Shown: piece by piece, positions 16,568 to 29,607 of the stretch
Layout: each line of letters begins with the position of its first letter
How positions within the stretch are numbered: the first letter of the stretch is position 1
Program-made: the position numbers and the translations under genes
Notes under the pieces: generated by a model
Seen by the model: only the letters and a program-made list of their open reading frames with translations
Database searches by the model: none
Told to the model about the DNA's origin: nothing
Assembly (NCBI RefSeq): GCF_002257705.1
Contig: NZ_LSLK01000143.1
Coordinates: 30,906 to 94,905, forward strand
DNA: 64,000 nt
Source: Sporomusa silvacetica DSM 10669
GTDB taxonomy: Bacteria; Bacillota; Negativicutes; Sporomusales; Sporomusaceae
Direction of reading: 5' to 3'

Positions 16568-18643
16568 TCAGCCCTTGTTCTTAGAGGCGATAACTTCAGC
16601 AATATTTTTAGGTACTTCTTCATAATGATCAAATTCCATGGAGTAATTGCCACGTCCTTGCGTCTTCGAACGAAGGTCTGTTGAGTAGCCGAACATTTCA
16701 GACAGCGGCACAAACGATTTTATCGATTGAGCGCCAGAACGTCCTTCCATACCTTCAATGCGGCCTCGGCGGGAGTTTAAGTCGCCAATAACATCACCCA
16801 TGTAATCTTCAGGTACAACAACTTCAACTTTCATGTATGGTTCAAGGATAACCGGGCCTGCCTTAGCACAACCGGCTTTAAAGCCCATTGAACCCGCAAT
16901 TTTGAATGCCATTTCTGAGGAGTCAACGTCATGGTACGAGCCATCATACACAGTAACCTTGATGTCAACCATCGGGTACCCAGCCGATACGCCAGTTGCC
17001 ATAGCTTCTTTAACACCGGCTTCAATTGGGGAGATGTATTCTCTAGGAATAGCACCACCGACAACTTTGTTCTCAAAGATAAATCCTTCTCCTGGCTCCA
17101 GTGGTTGAATTTCCAACCAGCAATGACCATATTGGCCACGTCCACCAGACTGACGAACAAATTTGCCTTCAGATTTAACTGTTTTGCGGATAGTTTCACG
17201 GTAAGCAACCTGGGGTTTACCCACGTTACATTCTACCTTGAATTCTCTAAGCATCCGGTCAACGATAATCTCAAGATGCAATTCGCCCATACCTGAGATA
17301 ATAGTCTGACCGGTTTCCTGGTCAGTATACATCTTGAAGGTAGGGTCTTCTTCTGCCAGCCGATTGAGGGCTACGCCCATTTTCTCCTGGTCAGCTTTAG
17401 TTTTGGGCTCAACAGCTATAGAAATAACAGGGTCAGGGAAAACCATGGATTCAAGAACAATTATGTTTTTATCATCACAAAGGGTGTCCCCAGTGGTAGT
17501 ATCTTTAAGACCTACTGCAGCAGCAATATCTCCAGTATAGACCACTTCGATCTCTTCCCGGTGGTTAGCATGCATTTGCAGAATCCGTCCAATACGCTCT
17601 CGTTTACCTTTTGTAGAGTTATATACATAAGAGCCAGAAGCTAGCTGGCCGGAGTATACCCGGAAGAATGCCAACTTACCAACATAAGGGTCAGCCATAA
17701 TCTTGAAGGCCAACGCCGAGAACGGTAAGCTATCATCTGCCGCACGTTCACCTTCTTCACCAGTCTCAGGGTTAACTCCCTTAATAGCTGGGATATCAGT
17801 CGGTGCAGGCATGTAGGCAACTACTGCGTCCAAGAGCGGTTGTACGCCTTTGTTCTTGTAGGATGAACCGCACAGCACCGCTGTCATCTTACAGGCAATG
17901 GTCGCTTTGCGAATAGCCGCTTTTATTTCCTCGACAGAGATTTCTTCCCCTTCGAGGTATTTCATCATTAGTTCATCGTCGCTTTCAGCAACAGCATCCA
18001 AGAGGTTTTGACGAAAAGTCTCAACATGTTCAGCCATATCTTCAGGTATATCAGCAGCTTCACTTACTTTACCCAGATCGTCGGTATAGACAACAGCCTT
18101 CATTTCAATAAGGTCAACAAACCCTTTAAAGGTGTCTTCAAAGCCGATGGGCAGTTGGATTGGCACTGCATTAGCACCTAGTCGAGTCTTCATCATTTCG
18201 ACAACCCGGTAAAAATCAGCACCGGTGATGTCCATTTTATTAACATATGCCATACGGGGAACGTTGTATTTATCAGCTTGACGCCATACAGTCTCAGACT
18301 GTGGCTCTACGCCGCCTTTAGCGCAAAAAACCGCAACCGAGCCATCAAGCACCCGCAATGAACGCTCTACTTCAACTGTAAAGTCCACGTGTCCTGGCGT
18401 GTCAATGATGTTAATACGATGCCCGTCCCATTGGGCTGTAGTGGCCGCAGAGGTAATTGTGATACCTCTTTCTTGCTCTTGCACCATCCAGTCCATAGTC
18501 GCAGCGCCATCATGTACTTCGCCGATTTTGTGTACTCTGCCGGTATAAAACAGAATGCGTTCAGTGGTAGTGGTCTTGCCGGCGTCTATATGTGCCATAA
18601 TACCGATGTTCCGCGTCTTTTCCAGTGGAAACTTTCGGGCCAC
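16568..18643 (-). CDS. fusA: Elongation factor G
   Basis: EF-G drives translocation of tRNA and mRNA with GTP hydrolysis. The GTG at 18641-18643 is taken as start (eight bases after AAGGAG), giving MARKFPLEKTRNIG and 691 residues; the GTG three codons earlier overlaps the ribosome site. The P-loop AHIDAGKTTTTE, switch II DTPGHVDFT and NKMD are intact, with all five domains by length. A structured 109-base spacer separates it from rpsG. Confidence 0.97.
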   Translation of the reverse strand: MARKFPLEKTRNIGIMAHIDAGKTTTTERILFYTGRVHKIGEVHDGAATMDWMVQEQERGITITSAATTAQWDGHRINIIDTPGHVDFTVEVERSLRVLDGSVAVFCAKGGVEPQSETVWRQADKYNVPRMAYVNKMDITGADFYRVVEMMKTRLGANAVPIQLPIGFEDTFKGFVDLIEMKAVVYTDDLGKVSEAADIPEDMAEHVETFRQNLLDAVAESDDELMMKYLEGEEISVEEIKAAIRKATIACKMTAVLCGSSYKNKGVQPLLDAVVAYMPAPTDIPAIKGVNPETGEEGERAADDSLPFSALAFKIMADPYVGKLAFFRVYSGQLASGSYVYNSTKGKRERIGRILQMHANHREEIEVVYTGDIAAAVGLKDTTTGDTLCDDKNIIVLESMVFPDPVISIAVEPKTKADQEKMGVALNRLAEEDPTFKMYTDQETGQTIISGMGELHLEIIVDRMLREFKVECNVGKPQVAYRETIRKTVKSEGKFVRQSGGRGQYGHCWLEIQPLEPGEGFIFENKVVGGAIPREYISPIEAGVKEAMATGVSAGYPMVDIKVTVYDGSYHDVDSSEMAFKIAGSMGFKAGCAKAGPVILEPYMKVEVVVPEDYMGDVIGDLNSRRGRIEGMEGRSGAQSIKSFVPLSEMFGYSTDLRSKTQGRGNYSMEFDHYEEVPKNIAEVIASKNKG

Positions 18644-18665
18644 TATTTTCACTCCTTAGTATCGT

Positions 18666-18726
18666 GAGTTCGCATGTTTGCTTAGACACAGGGGGTTGCT
18701 TACGCAACCCTTCTCGGTCCGAACTC
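18666..18726 (-). promoter_or_regulatory. Structured intercistronic leader, rpsG-fusA
   Basis: Outer stem GAGTTCG (18666-18672) with CGAACTC (18720-18726), and inner stem GGGTTGC (18693-18699) with GCAACCC (18704-18710). No U-run, so not a terminator. In E. coli ribosomal protein S7 acts on the rpsL-rpsG spacer of this operon; whether this spacer has a similar role is unknown. Confidence 0.5.
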
Positions 18727-18752
18727 GAACCCCAGACCTTGAACTTCAAATT

Positions 18753-19223
18753 TTACCAGCGATAATGCGCAAAAGCCTTATTGGCTTCAGCCATTTTATG
18801 GGTATCTTCACGTTTTTTAACAGACGCGCCAGTATTATTAGCAGCATCCATCAATTCCGAAGCAAGTCTTTCGTGCATGGTTTTTTCGCCGCGCAAGCGG
18901 GAATAGTTAACCAACCAGCGAATACCCAGTGACATTTTGCGGTCAGGCCGCACTTCTACAGGAACCTGGTAATTAGCACCACCTACTCGGCGAGCACGAA
19001 CTTCCAGGACTGGCATAACGTTTTTCAGCGCAACTTCAAATACTTCCATCGGATCTTTGCCTGTTTTGGCGCGAATGGCTTCAAACGCATCATATACAAT
19101 GTTTTCAGCAACGCCTTTTTTGCCGTCTAACATAATTTTATTGATAAATCTTGTTACAAGCTTGGAACTATATACCGGATCCGGCAATACATCCCGCTTG
19201 GGAACAGCACCTTTTCTTGGCAT
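18753..19223 (-). CDS. rpsG: 30S ribosomal protein S7
   Basis: S7 organises the 30S head and the exit site. The 156-residue protein begins MPRKGAVPKRDVLPDP from the ATG at 19223, seven bases after AAGGAGG; the longer frame from 19244 is rejected. The signature GGANYQVPVEVRPDRKMSL is intact. It follows rpsL by 43 bases. Confidence 0.98.
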   Translation of the reverse strand: MPRKGAVPKRDVLPDPVYSSKLVTRFINKIMLDGKKGVAENIVYDAFEAIRAKTGKDPMEVFEVALKNVMPVLEVRARRVGGANYQVPVEVRPDRKMSLGIRWLVNYSRLRGEKTMHERLASELMDAANNTGASVKKREDTHKMAEANKAFAHYRW

Positions 19224-19266
19224 CAGTATCCCTCCTTCTTCCAAAAATCTACAGCAGGTCTAGTAA

Positions 19267-19650
19267 TTATTTCTTGGCAGCAGCGGCCTTTTTAGCACCG
19301 TATTTCGAACGACCCTGACCACGCTTGGCAACACCAGCGGTGTCAAGAGCGCCACGAACAATGTGATAACGCACACCTGGTAAGTCTTTTATTCTGCCGC
19401 CACGGATAAGTACAACCGAGTGTTCTTGCAAGTTGTGACCAATACCCGGGATGTAGGCAGTTACTTCAATGCCGTTAGTCAAACGTACACGAGCAACTTT
19501 ACGGAGTGCAGAGTTAGGTTTCTTAGGAGTAGTTGTATATACCCTCGTGCATACACCACGTTTTTGTGGACATTCCTTAAGTGCAGGAGCAGTAGACTTT
19601 TGCAGTAACGACTCCCGATTTTTGCGCACTAACTGATTAATTGTTGGCAT
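19267..19650 (-). CDS. rpsL: 30S ribosomal protein S12
   Basis: S12 lies at the decoding centre. The 127-residue protein has the PKKPNSALRKVARVRLTNG loop, containing the lysine (KKPNS) where streptomycin resistance changes occur in other bacteria; the wild-type residue is present. It starts MPTINQLVRKNRE. It follows the L7Ae-like gene in the str operon. Confidence 0.98.
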   Translation of the reverse strand: MPTINQLVRKNRESLLQKSTAPALKECPQKRGVCTRVYTTTPKKPNSALRKVARVRLTNGIEVTAYIPGIGHNLQEHSVVLIRGGRIKDLPGVRYHIVRGALDTAGVAKRGQGRSKYGAKKAAAAKK

Positions 19651-19755
19651 GTTATTAAGCGCACCTCCTTCCCCAATCTCGTTATTTATTATTAAAAATT
19701 TCAGCCACCGACAAGCAAGTGGGTAAAATTATTAACGACTTATCCCCATACTGAC

Positions 19756-20010
19756 TTATTTCAATAATGCTACAGCCGCCGCAGCTACTTCAATACCACA
19801 AGCTTTTCCCAGTTCAGTCATGGTTGACTGATCGTCAACCTGGACTTCTTTTTGATTACATAGCTGCGCAAGTGGAGCAACTACCCGTCTATCAGCATCA
19901 GCAGCAAGGTATACCTTGGTAGCCAGACCTTTTTCCACAGCTCGCACCGTTTGTTTAGCACCAATGGCTTTCTTGCCACTCTTGAAAACTTCCAGTTCTT
20001 CACTGTTCAC
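19756..20010 (-). CDS. L7Ae-family RNA-binding protein (YbxF-like)
   Basis: A small L7Ae/L30e-type protein encoded just ahead of rpsL, the same place as ybxF in Bacillus, whose product binds kink-turn RNA. The start is the GTG at 20010, nine bases after AAGGAG, giving 84 residues (MNSEELEVFKSGKKAIG); the longer frame from 20052 has no ribosome site. The motif KVYLAADADRRVVAPLAQLC is typical. Its physiological target is not known. Confidence 0.88.
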   Translation of the reverse strand: MNSEELEVFKSGKKAIGAKQTVRAVEKGLATKVYLAADADRRVVAPLAQLCNQKEVQVDDQSTMTELGKACGIEVAAAAVALLK

Positions 20011-20058
20011 GGCGTTCAACTCCTTCGGAAAAATGCAATATTCCCAAGACACTCTAAT

Positions 20059-20087
20059 ATATTATCATTTCGGTTTCTAAATGTCAA
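20059..20087 (-). promoter_or_regulatory. SigA-type promoter of the str operon
   Basis: Minus strand TTGACA (20082-20087), 17-base spacer, TAATAT (20059-20064). It lies about 50 bases upstream of the L7Ae-like start and after the rpoC terminator, so it should drive L7Ae-rpsL-rpsG-fusA-tuf1. Confidence 0.85.
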
Positions 20088-20141
20088 TAAAGTATTAGAG
20101 TTTCTGCGGATATTTATAACCACTATACCGGGTGTATCATA

Positions 20142-20185
20142 ATACTAAAACTGGGAACGGTGTAAACCGTCCCCAGTTTTAGTAT
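20142..20185 (-). terminator. Intrinsic terminator after rpoC
   Basis: A long stem, ATACTAAAACTGGG (20142-20155) with CCCAGTTTTAGTAT (20172-20185), and an inner ACGGT/ACCGT pair. A-tract and T-tract are part of the stem, so it can act in both directions. It separates the rpoBC transcript from the str operon promoter. Confidence 0.85.
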
Positions 20186-20203
20186 ACTTAGTAATTTGTA
20201 TGC

Positions 20204-24172
<3,969 letters not shown>

Positions 24173-24205
24173 GGGGTTATCGCTCCCTTCTAACTAGTCT
24201 AAATC

Positions 24206-27200
24206 CTAGTCATCTATGACTTCTTCCAAATCCTCATGGGAAGTAGACTTTTTAGTATTTTCCTTGAGCTTCGCAGCATTGCTTGCAGAGGACTGCAAAT
24301 CGAATTCATCTTCATTGGATCTGTGAGCCGCATCAGGCTCCATTTCGCCAATCTCAGCAATAATATCAAGTTCTTCTTCCAGCGGTTCGATGTCATCATT
24401 TGCTTCTAGTTCATCAACCACGTCCGCCTCAAAGTCCGTCTTTTTGCGTTCAAGCGAAGCTTTTGGCATGTCATCGCCAATATTCAGTTCTAATTCTTTA
24501 GCTGTTTCATTGATGTCTTCGTCTGAGTCGCGAATCATAATTTCTTGGTCGTCTTCTGTCAATATCTTAATATCAAGGCCGATACTCTGGAGTTCTTTGA
24601 TCAGTACCTTGAAAGATTCGGGCACGCCTGGCTCAGGAATATTTTCGCCTTTTACAATGGCCTCATAAGTTTTTACGCGACCAACAACATCGTCAGACTT
24701 GACAGTTAATAGTTCTTGCAGAGTATAGGCGGCTCCATATGCTTCCAATGCCCACACTTCCATCTCACCGAAACGCTGACCACCAAACTGCGCTTTACCA
24801 CCAAGCGGCTGTTGCGTTACAAGCGAGTATGGGCCTGTAGAACGAGCATGAATTTTATCATCAACCAAGTGATGCAGTTTGAGCATATACACATAGCCAA
24901 CAGTAACGTGATTGTCAAATGCTTCCCCTGTTCTGCCGTCAAATAGTTGAGTCTTGCCATCTTCTGATAGACCTGCTACTTTTAATGTGTTAATAACATC
25001 AGTCTCGGTGGCACCATCAAATACTGGTACAGCCAGATGAACGCCTGCCGTATCTGGTACAGGCATACCGTTTTTGTCGAAATTATAGTTGACTGCCTTC
25101 AGCCTGTCAACCAAAGTCGAGTCACCCATCTTAATCTGCATGCCAATAGCGGCGGCAGCACGACCTAAGTGAGTTTCAAGTACCTGACCAATATTCATAC
25201 GTGATGGTACGCCTAGTGGGTTTAATACGATTTGAACCGGTGTGCCATCTGGCAGGAAGGGCATATCCTCTTTTGGCATTATCCGAGAAACTACCCCTTT
25301 GTTGCCGTGACGACCGGCCATTTTATCGCCCTCAGAAATTTTGCGTTTCTGAGCAATATAGCAACGCACTAGCTGATTTACACCTGGCGGTAATTCGTCA
25401 CCATTCTCACGGGTAAATACCTTTACGTCGACAATCTTGCCTGCTTCGCCATGCGGTACTCTAAGTGAGGTGTCACGAACCTCGCGGGCTTTCTCACCAA
25501 AGATGGCCCGTAATAACCGTTCTTCCGCAGTCAGTTCAGTTTCGCCTTTTGGTGTTACTTTACCAACCAGGATATCCCCTGGACGCACTTCTGCGCCAAC
25601 ACGGATTATGCCGCGATCATCAAGATCACGCAATACGTCTTCGGCAACATTTGGAATGTCACGGGTAATTTCTTCAGGACCAAGCTTGGTATCACGAGCA
25701 TCACATTCATATTCTTCAATATGTATAGAGGTAAATACATCGGCTTGTGTTATATCCTGGCTCAAGAGAATAGCATCTTCGTAGTTATAGCCTTCCCATG
25801 GCATAAATGCGACCAGCACGTTAAAGCCTAAAGCCAATTCACCTTGATCGGTGGCCGGCCCATCAGCCAGCACTTGCCCTTTAACGATAGTCTCGTGCTT
25901 ATATACGATGGGTTTTTGATTAATGCACGTTCCCTGATTGGAACGCAGGTATTTAAGCAACTTATAGGTATCAAGCGCGCCCTTTTCCGTACGAATATGG
26001 ATTTCGGTGGCTGTTACTTTTTCAACAACGCCCGCATTTTTTGCCAGAATTACAACCCCGGAATCACGGGCGGCTTTATATTCCATGCCAGTACCGACAA
26101 GTGGTGCCTGTGTTCTAAGAAGCGGTACAGCCTGGCGCTGCATGTTTGCCCCCATCAACGCCCTGTTAGCATCATCGTTTTCCAAGAAGGGTATCATGGC
26201 AGTAGCAATAGATACTACTTGTTTTGGCGATACGTCCATGTAGTCAACTTTTTCAGCCGGAACTACCAATATTTCATTTCTGTAGCGACAGGTAACACGT
26301 GGCTCTTGAAACCAGCCATTCTCGTCTAAAACATCATTAGCTTGGGCAACAATCATTTCATCTTCTTCGTCAGCCGTCAAATAGTATACTTCTTCTGTTA
26401 CCCGATGTTCTTGTTTGTTGACTTTACGGTATGGTGTCTCAATAAAACCGAATTCATTAATCCGACCAAAAGTGGATAGCGAACCGATAAGGCCGATGTT
26501 CGGACCTTCAGGCGTCTCAATCGGGCACATACGGCCATAGTGGGAATGGTGGACATCACGAACCTCGAAACCAGCACGCTCCCGGCTAAGACCACCAGGG
26601 CCGAGGGCGCTGAGACGCCGCTTATGAGTAAGTTCAGCCAACGGATTGGTCTGATCCATGAACTGGGATAACTGACTGGACCCAAAAAATTCTTTTATGG
26701 CAGCAACCACTGGACGGATGTTTATGAGTGCCTGTGGCGTAATTACATCAATATCCTGAATAGTCATACGTTCTTTGACTACCCGTTCCATCCGGGACAA
26801 ACCAATACGGAACTGGTTCTGCAAAAGTTCGCCAACTGAGCGCAGTCGCCGATTACCTAAATGGTCAATATCATCAGTTGTTCCATGACCTTCGGTTAAG
26901 TTAAGAAGATAGCTAATGGAAGCAATAATATCTTCTTTGGTAATGGTACGATGCGTAAATGGTAATACTGTGTTAAGTAGCAATTTTACAGATGTACCAT
27001 CTTTTTGTTTAATCCAAGCTTCATTCAGGCCCACAGCGTCAAAAACTTTAGCAGCAGCAATCCTATTAAGAACGTCCTCATCCATGTATGTATTTTCATC
27101 TACTACAATTTCGCCAGTTTCTTTATCTACCAGCGGCTGAGCAAGAACTTTTCCTAACAGGCGGCGACGCCACCCTAATTTTTTGCCAAGTTTATAGCGC

Positions 27201-28006
27201 CCTACAGTAGCCAAGTCATAGCGCTTAGGATCAAAAAATAACGTTTCGAGCAATTGCGCAGCGTTGTCTACCGTTGGCGGCTCACCAGGGCGCAATCGTT
27301 TGTAGATTTCGACAAGAGCCTCTTCCCGTGAATCTGTGTTGTCTCTTTCTAGTGTCGCCCGAATGCGAACATCCTCATTAAAGAGTTCGGAAATCACGCC
27401 ATTAGATACAAAGCCCAATGAACGGATAAGGACAGTTACTGGTAATTTACGGGTGCGATCAACGCGAACAGATATAACATCATTGGCGTCAGTCTCAAGT
27501 TCCAGCCATGCACCACGATTAGGAATTACCGTCGCATTATACAGTTTCTTACCGGTAGCATCGATGCTCTCACCATAATATACGCCAGGTGAGCGCACCA
27601 ATTGGCTGACAATAACCCGTTCAGCGCCATTAATGATAAATGTACCGTTGTCGGTCATGAGCGGAAAATCGCCCATAAATACTTCTTGCTCTTTTATTTC
27701 CTGTGTTTCTTTGTTGTATAGCCGAACACTAACACGAAGCGGAGCGGCATAGGTAACATCTCGCTCTTTACATTCTTCAACATCATACTTAGGTTCGCCC
27801 AGTGTAAAGTTTTCAAACGATAGGATCAGGTTGCCGGTAAAGTCCTGGATTGGAGAAATATCATGAAATATCTCTTGTAAACCTTCCTTAAGAAACCAAC
27901 GATACGAATTCTTTTGAATTTCAATAAGGTTGGGCATGTCCAGCACTTCTTTAATTTTGGCATAACTATACCTGAGTCTTTTGCCCACCGGAACAGGATT
28001 AAACAT
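24206..28006 (-). CDS. rpoB: RNA polymerase beta subunit with acidic C-terminal tail
   Basis: The beta subunit, 1266 residues from the ATG at 28006 (MFNPVPVGKRLRYS). The rifampicin region is wild-type in appearance (GSSQLSQFMDQTNPLAELTHKRRLSALGPGGL). The C terminus continues about 85-90 residues past the usual end as a Glu/Asp-rich tail (for instance EPLEEELDIIAEIGEMEPD and DLEEVIDD). Such tails are seen in some Firmicutes; its role is unknown. An in-frame GTG four codons upstream has a poorer ribosome site. Confidence 0.97.
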   Translation of the reverse strand: MFNPVPVGKRLRYSYAKIKEVLDMPNLIEIQKNSYRWFLKEGLQEIFHDISPIQDFTGNLILSFENFTLGEPKYDVEECKERDVTYAAPLRVSVRLYNKETQEIKEQEVFMGDFPLMTDNGTFIINGAERVIVSQLVRSPGVYYGESIDATGKKLYNATVIPNRGAWLELETDANDVISVRVDRTRKLPVTVLIRSLGFVSNGVISELFNEDVRIRATLERDNTDSREEALVEIYKRLRPGEPPTVDNAAQLLETLFFDPKRYDLATVGRYKLGKKLGWRRRLLGKVLAQPLVDKETGEIVVDENTYMDEDVLNRIAAAKVFDAVGLNEAWIKQKDGTSVKLLLNTVLPFTHRTITKEDIIASISYLLNLTEGHGTTDDIDHLGNRRLRSVGELLQNQFRIGLSRMERVVKERMTIQDIDVITPQALINIRPVVAAIKEFFGSSQLSQFMDQTNPLAELTHKRRLSALGPGGLSRERAGFEVRDVHHSHYGRMCPIETPEGPNIGLIGSLSTFGRINEFGFIETPYRKVNKQEHRVTEEVYYLTADEEDEMIVAQANDVLDENGWFQEPRVTCRYRNEILVVPAEKVDYMDVSPKQVVSIATAMIPFLENDDANRALMGANMQRQAVPLLRTQAPLVGTGMEYKAARDSGVVILAKNAGVVEKVTATEIHIRTEKGALDTYKLLKYLRSNQGTCINQKPIVYKHETIVKGQVLADGPATDQGELALGFNVLVAFMPWEGYNYEDAILLSQDITQADVFTSIHIEEYECDARDTKLGPEEITRDIPNVAEDVLRDLDDRGIIRVGAEVRPGDILVGKVTPKGETELTAEERLLRAIFGEKAREVRDTSLRVPHGEAGKIVDVKVFTRENGDELPPGVNQLVRCYIAQKRKISEGDKMAGRHGNKGVVSRIMPKEDMPFLPDGTPVQIVLNPLGVPSRMNIGQVLETHLGRAAAAIGMQIKMGDSTLVDRLKAVNYNFDKNGMPVPDTAGVHLAVPVFDGATETDVINTLKVAGLSEDGKTQLFDGRTGEAFDNHVTVGYVYMLKLHHLVDDKIHARSTGPYSLVTQQPLGGKAQFGGQRFGEMEVWALEAYGAAYTLQELLTVKSDDVVGRVKTYEAIVKGENIPEPGVPESFKVLIKELQSIGLDIKILTEDDQEIMIRDSDEDINETAKELELNIGDDMPKASLERKKTDFEADVVDELEANDDIEPLEEELDIIAEIGEMEPDAAHRSNEDEFDLQSSASNAAKLKENTKKSTSHEDLEEVIDD

Positions 28007-28129
28007 TAACCCCTTCACCCCTTAGCCATTTTGCCTGGCATATTGCATTATTCGCAGCTTACACATAAGCAAGCGATATTTCGCAAATACTAAGCCAGCA
28101 AATGAATGATTAAATAAATACAAAACAAA

Positions 28130-28163
28130 GCAAGGTTCTTTTCGTTTTGGGTAAGGACCTTGC
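28130..28163 (-). promoter_or_regulatory. Second hairpin in the rplL-rpoB spacer
   Basis: GCAAGGTTCTT (28130-28140) pairs along its full length with AAGGACCTTGC (28153-28163), one pair being G-T. T-rich sequence follows on both strands. It lies in the long leader of rpoB, after the rplL attenuator, and may be a second terminator or a processing site. A smaller GATGAA/TTCATC stem is at 28173-28190. A possible -10 (TATAAT) without a good -35 is near 28195-28205. The rest of the 391-base gap shows no gene. Confidence 0.5.
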
Positions 28164-28353
28164 CATTTTTTCGATGAAAAACGATTCATCCTCCATTATA
28201 TTACTATTTCCTGCCATTCCATAATTTATACAAGTTTTTGCTATGATTCTGCTAAGACATAGTAAAATAAATATGTACGGCAATGTATAATGTTACCACT
28301 TAACATTTACTATGTCAAGAAGTTTTACTCTTATATGTATAGTTTTTCAATTC

Positions 28354-28381
28354 AAAAAGGAGCACCAGTAGGTGCTCCTTT
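28354..28381 (-). terminator. Terminator/attenuator between rplL and rpoB
   Basis: AAAGGAGCACC (28356-28366) pairs with GGTGCTCCTTT (28371-28381); on the minus strand the stem is followed by five U. It should end most rplJL transcripts while letting some polymerase continue into rpoBC, as known for this junction in other bacteria. Confidence 0.85.
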
Positions 28382-28397
28382 CTTTATTAAGCTTAAA

Positions 28398-28766
28398 TTA
28401 CTTAACTTCGACAGTTGCGCCAGCTTCTTCAAGTTTAGCTTTAAGAGCGTCAGCATCAGCCTTGGAGATTTTCTCTTTAATGGCTTTAGGAGCACCGTCA
28501 ACCAGTTCTTTAGCTTCTTTGAGGCCAAGACCGGTAACTTCGCGTACCACTTTAATAACATTGATTTTGCTTGCACCAGCACTGGTCAAAATTACGTCAA
28601 ACTCGCTTTGTTCTGCAACAGCAGCAGCGCCAGCAGCAGGAGCTGCAGCTACAGCTACAGGAGCAGCAGCAGATACGCCAAATTTTTCTTCAAGTGCTTT
28701 TACCAGTTCGGAAAGTTCGAGCACAGTCATTTGCTCAATAGCTTCCATAATTTGTTCTTTAGTCAT
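28398..28766 (-). CDS. rplL: 50S ribosomal protein L7/L12
   Basis: The stalk protein that recruits translation factors, present as dimers on L10. The 122-residue product begins MTKEQIMEAIEQMTVLELSE from the ATG at 28766 (GGAGG nine bases upstream); the longer frame from 28814 is rejected. An N-terminal dimerisation helix, an Ala/Gly/Pro hinge (about 36-53) and the factor-binding domain (GLGLKEAKELVDGAPK) follow in order. Confidence 0.98.
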   Translation of the reverse strand: MTKEQIMEAIEQMTVLELSELVKALEEKFGVSAAAPVAVAAAPAAGAAAVAEQSEFDVILTSAGASKINVIKVVREVTGLGLKEAKELVDGAPKAIKEKISKADADALKAKLEEAGATVEVK

Positions 28767-28843
28767 TTTAAAATACCTCCATAAACTTTCATTAAAATAT
28801 TTTTTAGATAACAATCAAATGGATTTGTTTACAAGAACCTCGC

Positions 28844-29374
28844 TTATGCAGATTCTTTCTGCTTACGAACAGCTTCAAGCGCATAAACCAGGTTGCGCAA
28901 CGAACCAGAAAGTACGTTGACAAAACCGGCAATAGGAGCCTGCATGCCAGCCAGCACTTGAGCAATAAGAACTTCGCGTGCCGGCAGACTGGCTAGAGCT
29001 TTAACACTGTTAGCATCAATCACTTTACCTTCAACTAAGCCAGCTTTAACTTCCAGAGCTTGTAACTTATTCTCTTTTACAAAGTCAGAGATAATTTTAG
29101 CTGGGGCTACCGGATCAGTGTAGGACATAGCAATAGCAGTCGGGCCTTCCAGATAAGGATCAAGACCTTCGATACCAGCTTCCTTGGCAGCAATGCGTGT
29201 CATGGTATTTTTGAATACACGATATTCCACGCCTGCTTCCCGTAATTGACGGCGAAGCTTGGTATCCTGTGCCACAGTCAAACCACGATAATTAGTTAAA
29301 ACAGCACCTTTGGTAGTACTGAGCTTTTCTTTAATCCCAGCAACCGTCTGCAGTTTTTCTTGAGTTACAGCCAT
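28844..29374 (-). CDS. rplJ: 50S ribosomal protein L10
   Basis: L10 carries the L7/L12 stalk and, with it, represses its own mRNA by binding the L10 leader. The 176-residue protein has the rRNA-binding part (GAVLTNYRGLTVAQDTKLR) and a C-terminal stalk helix. The leader upstream (29412-29545) has the expected structures. Confidence 0.98.
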   Translation of the reverse strand: MAVTQEKLQTVAGIKEKLSTTKGAVLTNYRGLTVAQDTKLRRQLREAGVEYRVFKNTMTRIAAKEAGIEGLDPYLEGPTAIAMSYTDPVAPAKIISDFVKENKLQALEVKAGLVEGKVIDANSVKALASLPAREVLIAQVLAGMQAPIAGFVNVLSGSLRNLVYALEAVRKQKESA

Positions 29375-29411
29375 TTAGATTACACCTCCTTAAACAAGTA
29401 TCCTTGAAATC

Positions 29412-29447
29412 AAAAAGCGACCTCACGGCGTAAACACCGGAGGCCGC
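29412..29447 (-). terminator. Leader terminator of the rplJL operon
   Basis: Reading the minus strand, GCGGCCTCCGGTG pairs imperfectly with CGCCGTGAGGTCGC around a TTTA loop, then five U (A-run at 29412-29416). It sits 40-75 bases before rplJ and is the attenuator part of the L10 leader. Confidence 0.75.
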
Positions 29448-29545
29448 ATAATAACTAGCTAATAGTTATATGTTGCAATTCTCCGGCCTCGGCAGGAAAG
29501 TTTCATCAAACTTTTACATAAACCTGCTGTCTACAGCCTCATATT
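29412..29545 (-). ncRNA. Ribosomal protein L10 leader
   Basis: The untranslated leader of rplJ contains the blocks CTGTAGACAGCAGG and CCTGCCGAGGCCGG seen in L10 leaders, including the AGCAGG/CCTGC pairing, followed by a hairpin with a U-run. L10(L12)4 binding to such leaders controls operon expression. Position directly before rplJ and after rplA supports the call; the exact 5' boundary is uncertain. Confidence 0.78.
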
Positions 29546-29607
29546 ATTCATAAATACCCATCTGCGTTGTTGCTCTGAGCATTTCCATATAATATTCTAT
29601 AATAATG

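Noticed and set aside
28372..28920. 182-residue plus-strand frame opposite rplL and rplJ
   Set aside because: It is antisense to two certain ribosomal genes and its composition (alanine/serine runs) reflects the opposite-strand codons.
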